Positions 24,846 to 33,682 of a stretch of 37,382 nucleotides of DNA are shown here, piece after piece. A program made the position numbers and the translations under genes. Positions within the stretch are counted from its first letter, which is position 1. Each line of letters starts with the position of its first letter. The stretch is taken from assembly GCA_949288065.1 (NCBI GenBank), contig CASEIL010000025.1, positions 1 through 37,382 on the forward strand, written 5' to 3'. The notes under the pieces were generated by a model. That model had not been told where the DNA came from, did no database searches, and was given only the letters and a program-made list of their open reading frames with translations. The DNA is from an uncultured Phascolarctobacterium sp. GTDB taxonomy: Bacteria > Bacillota > Negativicutes > Acidaminococcales > Acidaminococcaceae.

Positions 24846-25154
24846 ATGGCAGCATTACATTTGGAAGCAGCTGATTTTAAAAAGGAAGTTCTGGAAGCTA
24901 AAGGCAAAGTTCTGGTTGACTTTTTTGCAACCTGGTGCGGCCCGTGCCGTATGCTGAGCCCGATTATCGACCAAATGGCAGACGAGCTGACGGACGTTAA
25001 GGTTTGCAAGGTTGATATCGACAAGGCAGAGGCTTTGGCAACGGAATACGGTGTGGAGGTAGTGCCGACGCTGTTCGTTTTTGAAAACGGCGAAGTGGTA
25101 AAAAGCGTCAGCGGCGTAGTGCCGAAACCCGTAATTATGGATATGCTGAAATAA
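24846..25154 (+). CDS. trxA: Thioredoxin
   Basis: Thioredoxin reduces protein disulfides, including those of ribonucleotide reductase and peroxidases. The 102-residue product has the active-site WCGPC with Cys31 and Cys34 in DFFATWCGPCRML, the buried Asp25, and the cis-proline in VVPTLFVF. I chose the ATG at 24846, 5-6 nt after AAGGAGTGA; the in-frame ATA/ATT codons upstream add nothing typical. Its reductase gene trxB follows after 9 nt, forming a compact redox operon. Confidence 0.96.
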   Translation: MAALHLEAADFKKEVLEAKGKVLVDFFATWCGPCRMLSPIIDQMADELTDVKVCKVDIDKAEALATEYGVEVVPTLFVFENGEVVKSVSGVVPKPVIMDMLK

Positions 25155-25163
25155 GGTGCGGTT

Positions 25164-26078
25164 ATGGCTGATAAAGTAACGGATATTATCATTATCGGCG
25201 GCGGCACTGCCGGTATGACGGCGGCGGTGTATGCAGGGCGCGCCGGACGCAGCGTGAAGGTGCTGGAGCAGAGCATCCATGGCGGGCAGATTATTAATAC
25301 TTCGCATGTGGAGAACTTTCCCGGTTTTAACAACGTTGCAGGGTTTGAATTTGCCACGGCGCTGTACGAGCAGGCTGTAAAATTCGGAGCCGAATTTGTG
25401 TACGAAAAGGTTACCGGCCTTGAGGATAACGGCGCAACCAAGCGCGTGCTGACGGCCAACGGCTATTACGACGCTAAAGCTGTAATTATTGCTACCGGCG
25501 CACGCCCGCGCCCGATTGGCGTAGCCGGTGAAGAAAAATTCGTCGGCAGGGGCATTTCCTTTTGCGCAACCTGCGACGGCGCTTTTTACAAAGGCAAAAC
25601 GGTGGCGGTTATCGGCGGCGGCAACACGGCGCTGGACGACGCTGTGGTACTTTCGCAGCTGGCACAAAAAGTATATTTAATCCACCGCAGGCAGGAGTTC
25701 CGCGCTGAAAAACAGCTGGTGGAAAAGGTGCACCAGCCTGAAAATATCGAGTTTATTCTCGACACCGTCGTTACCGGCATTAAGGGCGATAAGCGTCTGG
25801 AAGCGCTGGAGCTGGAAAACAAAGTTACCGGCGAAAAAACTGAACTGGCAGTGGACGGCGTGTTTGTGGCCATCGGGCAGATGCCGGAAAACGCTATGTT
25901 TAAAAATGTGGTAGAGGTTGACCCGGCAGGCTACGTTGTTGCCGGTGAGGATTGCCATACCAGCTGCCCCGGCATTTTTGCCGCAGGCGACGGGCGCACC
26001 AAAAAAGTGCGCCAGCTTACAACGGCGGCTGCCGACGGTACTGTTGCAGCACTGGCTGCCAGCGAATATATTGGCTGA
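25164..26078 (+). CDS. trxB: Thioredoxin reductase
   Basis: This FAD enzyme passes electrons from NADPH to thioredoxin. The 304-residue product has the FAD-binding GGGTAGMTAAVYAGRAG near residue 15, the redox-active CATC (Cys134 and Cys137 in SFCATCDGAFY), the NADPH-binding GGGNTALDDA, and the C-terminal FAD motif GIFAAGDGR. The length is that of the low-molecular-weight bacterial enzyme. The weak ribosome site AAGGTGCGG overlaps the end of trxA. A terminator follows at 26084. Confidence 0.95.
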   Translation: MADKVTDIIIIGGGTAGMTAAVYAGRAGRSVKVLEQSIHGGQIINTSHVENFPGFNNVAGFEFATALYEQAVKFGAEFVYEKVTGLEDNGATKRVLTANGYYDAKAVIIATGARPRPIGVAGEEKFVGRGISFCATCDGAFYKGKTVAVIGGGNTALDDAVVLSQLAQKVYLIHRRQEFRAEKQLVEKVHQPENIEFILDTVVTGIKGDKRLEALELENKVTGEKTELAVDGVFVAIGQMPENAMFKNVVEVDPAGYVVAGEDCHTSCPGIFAAGDGRTKKVRQLTTAAADGTVAALAASEYIG

Positions 26079-26083
26079 TTTAC

Positions 26084-26122
26084 AGAAACGGTTTTTGCAA
26101 AACGCAGAAGCCGTTTCTTTTT
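26084..26122 (+). terminator. Terminator after trxB
   Basis: An 8-bp stem, AGAAACGG (26084-26091) and CCGTTTCT (26111-26118), with a 19-nt loop is followed by TTTT. Confidence 0.75.
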
Positions 26123-26140
26123 ATCTGTTTAGTAAACCTA

Positions 26141-26169
26141 TTTACAAAAGCAAGTTAACGATGTATAAT
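26141..26169 (+). promoter_or_regulatory. Promoter of the biotin operon
   Basis: TTTACA (26141-26146) and consensus TATAAT (26164-26169) are spaced exactly 17 nt apart. The predicted start near 26175 falls within the BirA operator. Confidence 0.82.
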
Positions 26170-26173
26170 GTGA

Positions 26174-26205
26174 TTGTTAACCAAATAATTAAAACAGGTT
26201 TACTT
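26174..26205 (+). promoter_or_regulatory. BirA operator of the biotin operon
   Basis: The half-sites TTGTTAACC (26174-26182) and GGTTTACTT (26197-26205) are near-perfect inverted repeats 14 nt apart, matching the Bacillota BirA pattern. Binding by biotinyl-AMP-loaded BirA dimers would cover the start of transcription, so the operon is expected to be off when biotin is plentiful. birA itself is not in the window. Confidence 0.88.
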
Positions 26206-26220
26206 AAACGGGAGGGTATT

Positions 26221-27207
26221 ATGAACTGGATTATTGAACTTACAGATAAAGTATTAAACGGCGGCGAGGTAACAAGGGAAGAAGCCGAGCGCCTGATTAA
26301 CGTGAGCGACGACGATACGATGCTGCTGTTGGCGATGGCAGATAAAATCCGCCAGAAGTTTAACGGCAACGCAGTTGATTGCTGCGCTATTATTAACGGA
26401 CGCAGCGGCCGCTGCCCGGAAAACTGCAAGTTCTGCGCACAATCGGCGCATTACCATACCGGCGTCAAGGAATATCCGCTTTTAAGCGAAGATGAATTTG
26501 TTGACGCTGCTAAAAAAGCCAAAGCCGCCGGTGCGGTAAGGTTTTCGATTGTGACTAGCGGCAGGGGCCAGAGCAAAGCCGACGATTTTGACAACATCTG
26601 CAAGGCGCTGAAACGCATTAAAGAAGAAGTTGGCATTGAAGTATGTTGCTCGCTGGGCATTTTAACGGAAGAACAGGCCTTTAAGCTGAAAGAACTGGGC
26701 GTAACGCGCTACCATTCCAATCTGGAAACTGCGCCGAGCCACTTCCCCGATATTTGCAGCACGCATACTTATGAAGATAAAATGTTTACCATTCACAACG
26801 CCCAAAAAGCAGGGCTGCGTGTGTGCAGCGGCGGCATCTTCGGCTTAAACGAAACGCCGGAGCAGCGTGTGGAAATGGCGTTTGAATTAAAACGCCTTGG
26901 CATCGACAGCGTACCGCTGAATTTGCTGACGCCGATTCCGGGCACGCCGTTTGAAAACAACCAGCCGCTGAAACCGCTGGAAATTCTGCGTGCTTACGCA
27001 GTGTTCCGCTTTATTCTGCCTAAGGCGCTTATCCGCACGGCGGGCGGCCGCGAGGTTAACCTGCGCGATTTGCAGTGCCTGGCGCTGAACGGCGGGCTGA
27101 ACGGCATTATGGTGGGCGGCTATTTAACCACCGGCGGCAGAAGCCCGGAAGCCGACAAAGTTATGATTAAGGATTTGGGACGCACGGTTACGCATCCTGT
27201 TTTGTAA
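26221..27207 (+). CDS. bioB: Biotin synthase
   Basis: BioB inserts sulfur into dethiobiotin, the last step of biotin synthesis. The 328-residue radical-SAM enzyme has the CxxxCxxC cluster at Cys65, Cys69 and Cys72 (GRCPENCKFCAQSAHY) for the AdoMet [4Fe-4S]. The [2Fe-2S] ligand region is present too (EVCCSLGIL, YHSNLETA, RVCSGGIFGLNE), as is the closing NGGLNGIMVGGYLTT. The ATG at 26221 follows CGGGAGG. A much longer open frame reaches back into trxB but has no similarity. It is the first gene of the bio operon. Confidence 0.96.
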   Translation: MNWIIELTDKVLNGGEVTREEAERLINVSDDDTMLLLAMADKIRQKFNGNAVDCCAIINGRSGRCPENCKFCAQSAHYHTGVKEYPLLSEDEFVDAAKKAKAAGAVRFSIVTSGRGQSKADDFDNICKALKRIKEEVGIEVCCSLGILTEEQAFKLKELGVTRYHSNLETAPSHFPDICSTHTYEDKMFTIHNAQKAGLRVCSGGIFGLNETPEQRVEMAFELKRLGIDSVPLNLLTPIPGTPFENNQPLKPLEILRAYAVFRFILPKALIRTAGGREVNLRDLQCLALNGGLNGIMVGGYLTTGGRSPEADKVMIKDLGRTVTHPVL

Positions 27208-27223
27208 TTTAGAGGTGGCAATA

Positions 27224-27994
27224 ATGCTTTACAGTGTAAAAATGCGTTCGGCGCAGGGCGGCGCACACGAAAAAGGCGGCAGGCATATCAGCGGGGCGGA
27301 GCGTATTTTGCCCGCCGACCAGCTTGATTATGCCGTGCTGACGATGCTGCACCGCGCACAGGAGCACGAGCGCGGCAGGGCCGATTTTATCAGCCTGAAG
27401 GTAGAAGAAATTAAACCGCAGGATGTTGTTTATAAGCCTTTGCTTGCTTTTAGCGCCTGCAAGGCGGACAGCGCCGCCGAAGGACAGCGTACTGCTATTG
27501 AAGAGCTTAAACGCGCAGGCGTTAGCGAAGAGGCGGCAAAGCACGGGCTGGCGCTGGTAAACGGTTTAACCGACAGCATGCGCGGGGCGATGGTTGTAGA
27601 TGCCGAAAGCGGCGAGAGAATTGACGGCATGGGTGAGCGCGGCGTGCGCGCCAGCAAAATGGACTGCGTAAACAGCCGCGGCTACGATGAATATATGCAG
27701 CAGCGCGGTTTAACCGGCGACCATGTGCGTGAGGCGCTGGTGCTGGCCAGCAAGGTGGCAGGCGCAGAGGGTATGGTGGCAGAGCTGTGCTGGTCGGACG
27801 ACCCGTATTATGTTACGGGTTATGTGGCATCGCCCTTATATGGCTACCGCCGCATACCGGTTATGAAAGAACGCGGCAACGGCGTGGGCGGCAGGATATT
27901 TTTTGTGCGCCCGGGCACGGATATGCAAAAACTTATTAATTATATGGAAGAACAGGTAGTTATGATTAAGCCGGAGGGGGTGCCGGAATGCTGA
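27224..27994 (+). CDS. bioW: 6-carboxyhexanoate-CoA ligase (pimeloyl-CoA synthetase)
   Basis: BioW activates free pimelate with ATP and CoA to pimeloyl-CoA. The 256-residue product begins MLYSVKMRSAQGGAHEKGGRH and then ISGAERILPADQL, the typical start of BioW. Further motifs are ALVNGLTDSMRGAMVVDAESGERI, RGVRASKMDC and SPLYGYRRIPVMKERGNGVGGRIFFV. The start is the ATG at 27224; a GTG at 27215 overlaps the AGAGGTGG ribosome site. No bioC or bioH is present, so the cell probably depends on pimelate from outside or from another route. It overlaps bioF by 7 nt. Confidence 0.93.
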   Translation: MLYSVKMRSAQGGAHEKGGRHISGAERILPADQLDYAVLTMLHRAQEHERGRADFISLKVEEIKPQDVVYKPLLAFSACKADSAAEGQRTAIEELKRAGVSEEAAKHGLALVNGLTDSMRGAMVVDAESGERIDGMGERGVRASKMDCVNSRGYDEYMQQRGLTGDHVREALVLASKVAGAEGMVAELCWSDDPYYVTGYVASPLYGYRRIPVMKERGNGVGGRIFFVRPGTDMQKLINYMEEQVVMIKPEGVPEC

Positions 27995-29160
27995 CGGAAC
28001 GCCTGCAAAAGGAACTGGAAGAGGTTTATGCCGCAGGGCTGCGCCGCACGGTGGACGGGCTGCGTTTTAAAACTGCGGTGCGTGCGGAGGACGAAAACGG
28101 CAAGGAATATCTGGTTTTTGCCAGCAACAATTATTTGGGGCTGACGCACGAGCCGGAGGTGCTGGAAGCGGCGCGCGAGGCAGTACAGTGGGGCACGGGC
28201 AGCACCGGCAGCCGTTTAACAACCGGCGCGGCGTTTGAAACAGGCCTTTTGGAAAAAGAACTGGCAGAGTTTAAGCACGCCGAAAAAGCGCTGGTGTTTA
28301 ACACCGGCTATATGACGAACCTTGGCGTGCTGTACGCACTGGTAAAGCCGGGCGATGTGGTGTTCAGCGATGAGCTGAACCACGCCAGCATTATTGACGG
28401 CTGCCGCATTGCGCGCGCGAAAGTTGTGGTGTATAAGCACAACGATATGCAGCATTTGGAAGAGCTGTTAAAAACAACGCCGGTGCAGGGCGAGCGCTTT
28501 ATCGTTACAGACGGCGTGTTCAGCATGGACGGCGATATTGCCGACCTGCCGCAGCTGGTAGAGCTGAAGGAACAATACAACGCCTGCCTGATTGTGGACG
28601 ACGCCCACGCGGTTGGCGTTATCGGCGCAGATGGCAGCGGCACGGCGGCGCACTACAATTTGCAGGGCAGGGTTGATGTGCAAATCGGCACGCTCAGCAA
28701 GGCGCTGGCTGCAGAAGGCGGCTATGTGGCGGCAAGCAGCACGATTATAGATTATCTTATCAACAAATCGCGCCCGTTTATTTTCTCTACGGCGTTGCCT
28801 GCCATGGTAACGGCATCCGCGTTAGCGGCGCTGCGTTTGCTTAAAGAGCAGCCGCAAAAATATTTAGCAAGGCTGAACGATAATGCGGCGTTAATGCGCA
28901 AACTGCTTACGGAAGAAGGGTTTGACGTAATCAGCGGTGTTACGCCGATAGTGCCGGTACTTACTGGCAGCACGCATAAAACCATGCAGTTTATGGAGGC
29001 GCTGAAGGACGCCGGCATTATGGTTTCGGGCATCCGCCCGCCGACGGTGCCGGAGGGCACCAGCCGCCTGCGCGTAACGGTAACGGCGGCGCATACTGCG
29101 GAAGAAATTGAATTTGCTGCCCACACGATGGGTAAAATCTGGCGGCAGTTAAACGCATAA
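27988..29160 (+). CDS. bioF: 8-amino-7-oxononanoate synthase
   Basis: BioF condenses pimeloyl-CoA with alanine, using PLP. The 390-residue product has the alpha-oxoamine synthase signatures: ASNNYLGLTHEPEV, GTGSTGSRLTTG, DELNHASIIDG, VDDAHAVGVIG and the PLP lysine Lys238 in IGTLSKALAAEGGY. The start lies inside the end of bioW, with GGAGGGGG just ahead. The length fits the family. It receives its substrate from BioW encoded directly upstream. Confidence 0.96.
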   Translation: MLTERLQKELEEVYAAGLRRTVDGLRFKTAVRAEDENGKEYLVFASNNYLGLTHEPEVLEAAREAVQWGTGSTGSRLTTGAAFETGLLEKELAEFKHAEKALVFNTGYMTNLGVLYALVKPGDVVFSDELNHASIIDGCRIARAKVVVYKHNDMQHLEELLKTTPVQGERFIVTDGVFSMDGDIADLPQLVELKEQYNACLIVDDAHAVGVIGADGSGTAAHYNLQGRVDVQIGTLSKALAAEGGYVAASSTIIDYLINKSRPFIFSTALPAMVTASALAALRLLKEQPQKYLARLNDNAALMRKLLTEEGFDVISGVTPIVPVLTGSTHKTMQFMEALKDAGIMVSGIRPPTVPEGTSRLRVTVTAAHTAEEIEFAAHTMGKIWRQLNA

Positions 29161-29179
29161 AGCGAAAGAAGGATTGGCA

Positions 29180-29920
29180 ATGAAAGCGATTGGCATAACG
29201 GCAACGGATACGGAGTTTGGCAAAACAGTAGTAAGCTCCTGCCTGGCAGCAGGCTTCAGGACGCTGGGGCTTGATATGGGCGTGTTTAAACCGGCGGCCT
29301 CCGGCTGCGTGCGCACGGCAGAAGGCAAACTGGTGAGCGAGGACGCAGAGCTTTTAATTAAAGGCGCAGGCATGACGATGGCGCAGCACGACGAGGTTGT
29401 GCCCTATGTTTTGGAGGCGGCGCTGGCGCCGGCAGAAGCCAGCAAGGCGGCAGGCGTAACGCTTGACACTTCTGTGATGGAAGCAGCGGCGCACAAAATG
29501 ATTGGCGCGCACGAGCTGACCATTGTGGAAGGCGTTGGCGGCATATCCGCCCCGCTGACGGATGATTACCTGGTAAAGGATTTTTTTAAGGCTTTGAACC
29601 TGCCGGTAATAATTGTGGTTAAGCCGCTTTTGGGCAATGTAAACCACGCTGTTTTAAGCGCTTATTACGCGCAGCACGAGGGCTTAAACGTACTGGGCTT
29701 TATTGTTAACGGCTGGGACGAAACGCGTGCCGGGCTTTTGGAGCGCAGCAACCTTTATTATTACGAAAAACTGACGGGACTGCCGGTTTTGGGCAAACTG
29801 CCCGTTTTGGATAAAGAGCTTTTAAGCGGCAGCGATTTAACGCAGGCAGGCAAAATTGCCGCAGCAAATATTGATTTAGAGCGTATTTATAAATTAGTGG
29901 AGGCGCAGGGCAATGAATAA
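29180..29920 (+). CDS. bioD: Dethiobiotin synthetase
   Basis: BioD closes the ureido ring with CO2 and ATP. The 246-residue product begins MKAIGITATDTEFGKTVVSS, whose TDTEFGKT is the P-loop (Lys15-Thr16). VEGVGGISAPLTDDYLVKDF supplies the second nucleotide and metal region, and GFIVNGWDE follows. The ATG at 29180 is preceded by GAAGGATT; an in-frame TTG at 29174 was rejected. It overlaps bioA by 8 nt. Confidence 0.95.
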   Translation: MKAIGITATDTEFGKTVVSSCLAAGFRTLGLDMGVFKPAASGCVRTAEGKLVSEDAELLIKGAGMTMAQHDEVVPYVLEAALAPAEASKAAGVTLDTSVMEAAAHKMIGAHELTIVEGVGGISAPLTDDYLVKDFFKALNLPVIIVVKPLLGNVNHAVLSAYYAQHEGLNVLGFIVNGWDETRAGLLERSNLYYYEKLTGLPVLGKLPVLDKELLSGSDLTQAGKIAAANIDLERIYKLVEAQGNE

Positions 29921-31304
29921 ATGGGAAGAGCTTGACAAAAAATATATCTGGCATCCGTTTACACAAATGAAAGGGTGGGTGGAAAACCCGCAGCTTGTTA
30001 TTGAGCGCGGCGACGGCGTAAAGCTGTATGATACCGAAGGGCGCAGCTATTATGATGGCATCAGCAGCCTGTGGGTTAATATTCACGGGCATCACCGTAA
30101 GGAAATTGACGACGCTGTTAAAGCGCAGCTTGATAAAATTGCACATTCCACGCTTTTGGGGCTTATTAACCAGCCTTCGGCAGAATTTGCAGAAAAGCTG
30201 GTGGAAATTACGCCGGAAGGTTTAAACAAAGTATTTTACAGCGACGACGGCTCCACGGCGGTAGAAGCGGCAGTTAAAATTGCCTTTCAATACTGGCAGT
30301 TTAAGGGCAAACCCGAAAAACAGCAGTTTATTAACCTCGGCGACAGCTACCACGGCGATACGGTGGGCGCAGTAAGCGTCGGCAACATCGACGTGTTCCA
30401 CAAGGTTTACAAACCGCTTTTGTTTGCCACTAAAAAAATGACCTGCCCTTCTTTTTACCACAGCAATCTGGGCTTTAAAACCGAGCAGGAATTTTTGGAT
30501 TATTTGTTAAAAGAGCTTGACGAATACCTAGCAGAAAACGCCGATAAGGTTGCCGCAATGATTATTGAACCTTTGGTGCAGGCGGCCGCAGGCATGCTGA
30601 TGCAGCCGAAGGGCTACATTAAAGGTGTGCGCGAGTTAACTAAAAAATACGGCGTACTGTTAATCGTCGATGAGGTAGCAACCGGCTTTGGCCGCACCGG
30701 CAAACTGTTTGCCTGCGAGCACGAGGGTGTGCTGCCGGATATGATGTGCATGTCCAAGGGCATTACCGGCGGTTATCTGCCATTAGGCGCAACAATGGTT
30801 ACTGACGAAATTTACAACGCCTTTTTGGGCGAGCCGGAGGAATACAAAACCTTTTACCACGGCCACAGCTACACCGGCAACCCGCTGGCTTGCGCAGCAG
30901 GGCTGGCAGGGCTGGAGATTTTTGCCAAAGACAAGGTTATTGAAAACCTGCCGCCGAAAATGGCAGTTATTGAAAAATATATGGAACGCTTCAGCCAGAT
31001 GCAGTTTGTTGGCAATGCAAGGCAGTGCGGAATGCTGGCAGGCATTGAGCTGATGTATGATAAGGAAAAGAAAGTGCCGTTTAAGCCGGAGCTTTTAATT
31101 GCCGGCGGCATTTGCCAGACGGCGCGTAAATACGGGCTGATTGTGCGCAACATCGGCGATGTTATTATCTTTATGCCGCCTCTTGCCAGCACCGCGCAGC
31201 AAATTGAAGAGATGCTGGGCATGCTGGAGCAGGCCATGCAGGAAGTTTTTGCGGAAATTGCCGCAGGCAGCAAAACCGATTTCAGCGACCCGTGCGCATT
31301 TTAA
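29913..31304 (+). CDS. bioA: Adenosylmethionine-8-amino-7-oxononanoate aminotransferase
   Basis: BioA transfers an amino group to KAPA to make DAPA; in this position it comes before BioD in the pathway. The 463-residue class III aminotransferase begins with IWHPFTQMKGW, has the Asp of LLIVDEVATGFGRTGKLFACEH and the PLP lysine Lys282 in CMSKGITGGYLPLGATM, and FYHGHSYTGNPLACAAGLA. AdoMet as amino donor is typical, but some Bacillota use lysine; this cannot be settled from sequence alone. It closes the operon and is followed by a terminator. Confidence 0.95.
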   Translation: MNKWEELDKKYIWHPFTQMKGWVENPQLVIERGDGVKLYDTEGRSYYDGISSLWVNIHGHHRKEIDDAVKAQLDKIAHSTLLGLINQPSAEFAEKLVEITPEGLNKVFYSDDGSTAVEAAVKIAFQYWQFKGKPEKQQFINLGDSYHGDTVGAVSVGNIDVFHKVYKPLLFATKKMTCPSFYHSNLGFKTEQEFLDYLLKELDEYLAENADKVAAMIIEPLVQAAAGMLMQPKGYIKGVRELTKKYGVLLIVDEVATGFGRTGKLFACEHEGVLPDMMCMSKGITGGYLPLGATMVTDEIYNAFLGEPEEYKTFYHGHSYTGNPLACAAGLAGLEIFAKDKVIENLPPKMAVIEKYMERFSQMQFVGNARQCGMLAGIELMYDKEKKVPFKPELLIAGGICQTARKYGLIVRNIGDVIIFMPPLASTAQQIEEMLGMLEQAMQEVFAEIAAGSKTDFSDPCAF

Positions 31305-31321
31305 GTTTGCCTCCATTTCAG

Positions 31322-31350
31322 GCGCTCTGTTTAACACAGGGCGCTTTTTA
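31322..31350 (+). terminator. Terminator of the biotin operon
   Basis: A 9-bp stem with one wobble, GCGCTCTGT (31322-31330) and ACAGGGCGC (31336-31344), loop TTAAC, followed by TTTTTA. Confidence 0.88.
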
Positions 31351-31375
31351 TTTTTGCAATTTTGTTGCAGGCTTG

Positions 31376-31384
31376 TGTTATAAT
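31376..31384 (+). promoter_or_regulatory. Extended -10 promoter of the rapZ operon
   Basis: TGTTATAAT (31376-31384) is a consensus extended -10. Candidate -35 hexamers are poorly spaced (TTGCAA at 31354-31359 is 19 nt away). Confidence 0.6.
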
Positions 31385-31422
31385 ATTACTAATATAACAC
31401 AGCAGTTTTGGCGGTGATGATA

Positions 31423-32292
31423 ATGGATGAATCTAAATTTATAATAATAACCGGCATGAGCGGCGCAGGCAAAACGCAAACCATCCGCACGCTGGAGGAT
31501 ATGAACTATTTTTGCGTGGATAACATGCCTCCGGCGCTGATTACCAAGTTTGCCGAGCTTTCGCGGCAGGCCTCCGCGCCGAAGAACACGGCTATCGTCG
31601 TCGATATCCGCGGCGGGCGCATTTTTGATAAGTTTGTGGAGGTGCTGGACGAGCTGAAGCTGAACGGCTATGCCTACGAGCTTTTGTACCTTGACGCTAC
31701 CGATGCGGCGCTGATACGCCGCTACAAGGAAACGCGCCGCCGCCACCCGCTGGGGCAGGGGCGCACCTTAAGCGAAAGCATTGCCTACGAGCGCAGTTGC
31801 CTGCAAAAGGTAAAGGACCGCGCAACGTATATTATTGATACTACCGATATGCGCGCCGACGCGCTGAAAAACAAAATCCGCGAGCTGTTTGCCGTTGGCG
31901 GCGCAGGCGAGCAGATGTCCGTAACGGTGCAGTCCTTTGGGTTTAAGCACGGGCTGCCGCTGGACAGCGACATGGTTTTGGACGTGCGTTTTTTGCCGAA
32001 TCCATTTTATGAGGACGGGCTGCGCAGCTTAACCGGCAACGACGAGCCGGTGGCGAAATTTATTGAAAAGTTTCCGCAGACGGGGCAGTTTTTGGCAAAG
32101 GAAGAAGAACTTTTAGAAATGCTTTTGCCGCAGTACGTTGCCGAAGGCAAAAGCCAGCTTGTTATCAGTGTGGGCTGCACCGGCGGACAGCACCGCAGCG
32201 TGTACATTGCCAACCGGCTGGCGACGTTTTTGCGCAAGGAAGGCTACAAGGTGCTGTTAAGCCACCGCGATTTACGCCTTAAAAACCGTTAA
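31423..32292 (+). CDS. rapZ: RNase adapter protein RapZ (YvcJ)
   Basis: RapZ-type proteins are P-loop nucleotidases. In Gram-negative bacteria they steer RNase E to a small RNA; in Bacillus YvcJ affects competence. The 289-residue product has Walker A GMSGAGKT (Gly11-Thr18), NYFCVDNMPPALI, VVDIRGG, and the C-terminal SVGCTGGQHRSVYIANRLA with the conserved HRS. The ATG at 31423 is favoured because GGCGGTGAT precedes it; in-frame ATG 31417 and GTG 31414 lie within that site. It heads the conserved trio rapZ-yvcK-whiA. Confidence 0.94.
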   Translation: MDESKFIIITGMSGAGKTQTIRTLEDMNYFCVDNMPPALITKFAELSRQASAPKNTAIVVDIRGGRIFDKFVEVLDELKLNGYAYELLYLDATDAALIRRYKETRRRHPLGQGRTLSESIAYERSCLQKVKDRATYIIDTTDMRADALKNKIRELFAVGGAGEQMSVTVQSFGFKHGLPLDSDMVLDVRFLPNPFYEDGLRSLTGNDEPVAKFIEKFPQTGQFLAKEEELLEMLLPQYVAEGKSQLVISVGCTGGQHRSVYIANRLATFLRKEGYKVLLSHRDLRLKNR

Positions 32293-32304
32293 AGGAGGCA
32301 TTGT

Positions 32305-33672
32305 ATGGGCTGGATTAGCTGGCTGTGCCCGGGCATGAATTTAAAGCGCTGGCTGCTTTTATTTACAGTGGGCGTTTTATGCTGTGCGCTTGGGCTGGCA
32401 CTATTTTTTAATTATCAGTTCATGGGTTATGTGGAAGAATTAATGTTCCGCATGGCCTATTTAACAACCGGCAAATATTCCAACACGGTTTCAATGTTGG
32501 GCGGCTTTTTGTTTTTGTGCGTTGGCGGCTTTATTATGGTTTACGCCACGCGCCGCGTTATCCGCTCGGTTATGGAGGCGGTTTTGCCGGATAATAATTC
32601 ATCGTTAATGGAAAAGATTTTTACGCAGCGCAAGCTGGGGCGCGGGCCTGCCATTACTGTTATCGGCGGCGGCACGGGGCTTTCTACACTTTTGCGCGGC
32701 ATGAAGTATATTACCAGCAACTGCAACGCTGTGGTTACCGTGGCGGATGACGGCGGTTCTTCCGGTCGCCTGCGCAAGGAAATGGGCATCATCCCGCCGG
32801 GCGATTTGCGCAACTGCCTCGTCGCATTGGCGGACAGGGAGCCTTTGATGGAGCGCATTATGCAGTTCCGTTTTAACGACGGTTCGCCGCTGGCGGGGCA
32901 CAACTTCGGCAATCTTTTTATCGCCGCCATGGCGGAAGCCGAGGGCAGCATGGAGGCCGGGCTTGCAGCGACGAGCCAGATTTTAAACGTGCGCGGCAAG
33001 GTAATTCCTTCCACGCTCAGCGATATCCGCTTAAAGGCGGAGATGACGGACGGCACTTTTGTGGAAGGCGAATCGGAAATTCCGAAGGCGCACAAGCGGA
33101 TTTTACGCGTTGGCATTGAGCCTGCCGATGTGCAGGCGACAGGCAGCGCGGTGGAGGCTATTATGAACGCCGACGTACTGATTTTAGGCCCCGGAAGCCT
33201 GTACACCAGCGTTATCCCTAATTTGATGGTTGAAGGCATCCGCGAGGCAGTGCTGCGCAGCGACGCCGTTAAAATTTACGTTTGCAATGTTATGACGCAG
33301 CCGGGCGAAACCGACGGCTACGGCGCGTTTGAACATGTGCAGGCGCTGATTACCCACGCCGGTGAGCAGTTTTTGGATTATGTTATCGTCAACGACCAGA
33401 ACGTAACTGAAACGCAGCTGGCGCAGTACCAGCTTAAGGGCTCCATTCCGGTTACGCCGGATATTAAAAAGATTGAGCGCCTTGGCATTAAGGTGGTGCC
33501 TAAAAGCCTTATCAGCAACAAGGATTTGGTGCGCCACAACCCGCAGAAGCTGGCACAGGCGGTTATTTCGCTTATTTACAGGCTACGGCTGTTCGGCAAG
33601 GGCTTCCGCTTTTTCGACTACTTTTTTATGCGCCAGAGCATGCGCAAATTAAAAAATAAATCTTCGGTGTAA
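32305..33672 (+). CDS. yvcK: Gluconeogenesis factor YvcK/CofD-like, membrane-anchored
   Basis: YvcK binds UDP-sugars and links central carbon flow to cell-wall synthesis and shape. The 455-residue product carries two N-terminal hydrophobic helices (about residues 14-33 and 52-73) that Bacillus YvcK lacks, so this form should be membrane-anchored. The CofD-like domain follows: VIGGGTGLSTLLRGMKY, VVTVADDGGSSGRLR, PPGDLRNCLVAL, GHNFGNLFIAAM, DVLILGPGSLYTSVIPNL and YVCNVMTQPGETDGY. The ATG at 32305 follows AAAGGAGG. It lies 12 nt after rapZ. Confidence 0.92.
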   Translation: MGWISWLCPGMNLKRWLLLFTVGVLCCALGLALFFNYQFMGYVEELMFRMAYLTTGKYSNTVSMLGGFLFLCVGGFIMVYATRRVIRSVMEAVLPDNNSSLMEKIFTQRKLGRGPAITVIGGGTGLSTLLRGMKYITSNCNAVVTVADDGGSSGRLRKEMGIIPPGDLRNCLVALADREPLMERIMQFRFNDGSPLAGHNFGNLFIAAMAEAEGSMEAGLAATSQILNVRGKVIPSTLSDIRLKAEMTDGTFVEGESEIPKAHKRILRVGIEPADVQATGSAVEAIMNADVLILGPGSLYTSVIPNLMVEGIREAVLRSDAVKIYVCNVMTQPGETDGYGAFEHVQALITHAGEQFLDYVIVNDQNVTETQLAQYQLKGSIPVTPDIKKIERLGIKVVPKSLISNKDLVRHNPQKLAQAVISLIYRLRLFGKGFRFFDYFFMRQSMRKLKNKSSV

Positions 33673-33682
33673 AGGGTTAGCA

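Noticed and set aside
25918..26220. Extension of the bioB frame back into trxB
   Set aside because: It crosses a terminator, a promoter and the BirA operator, and the true family start with ribosome site lies at 26221.
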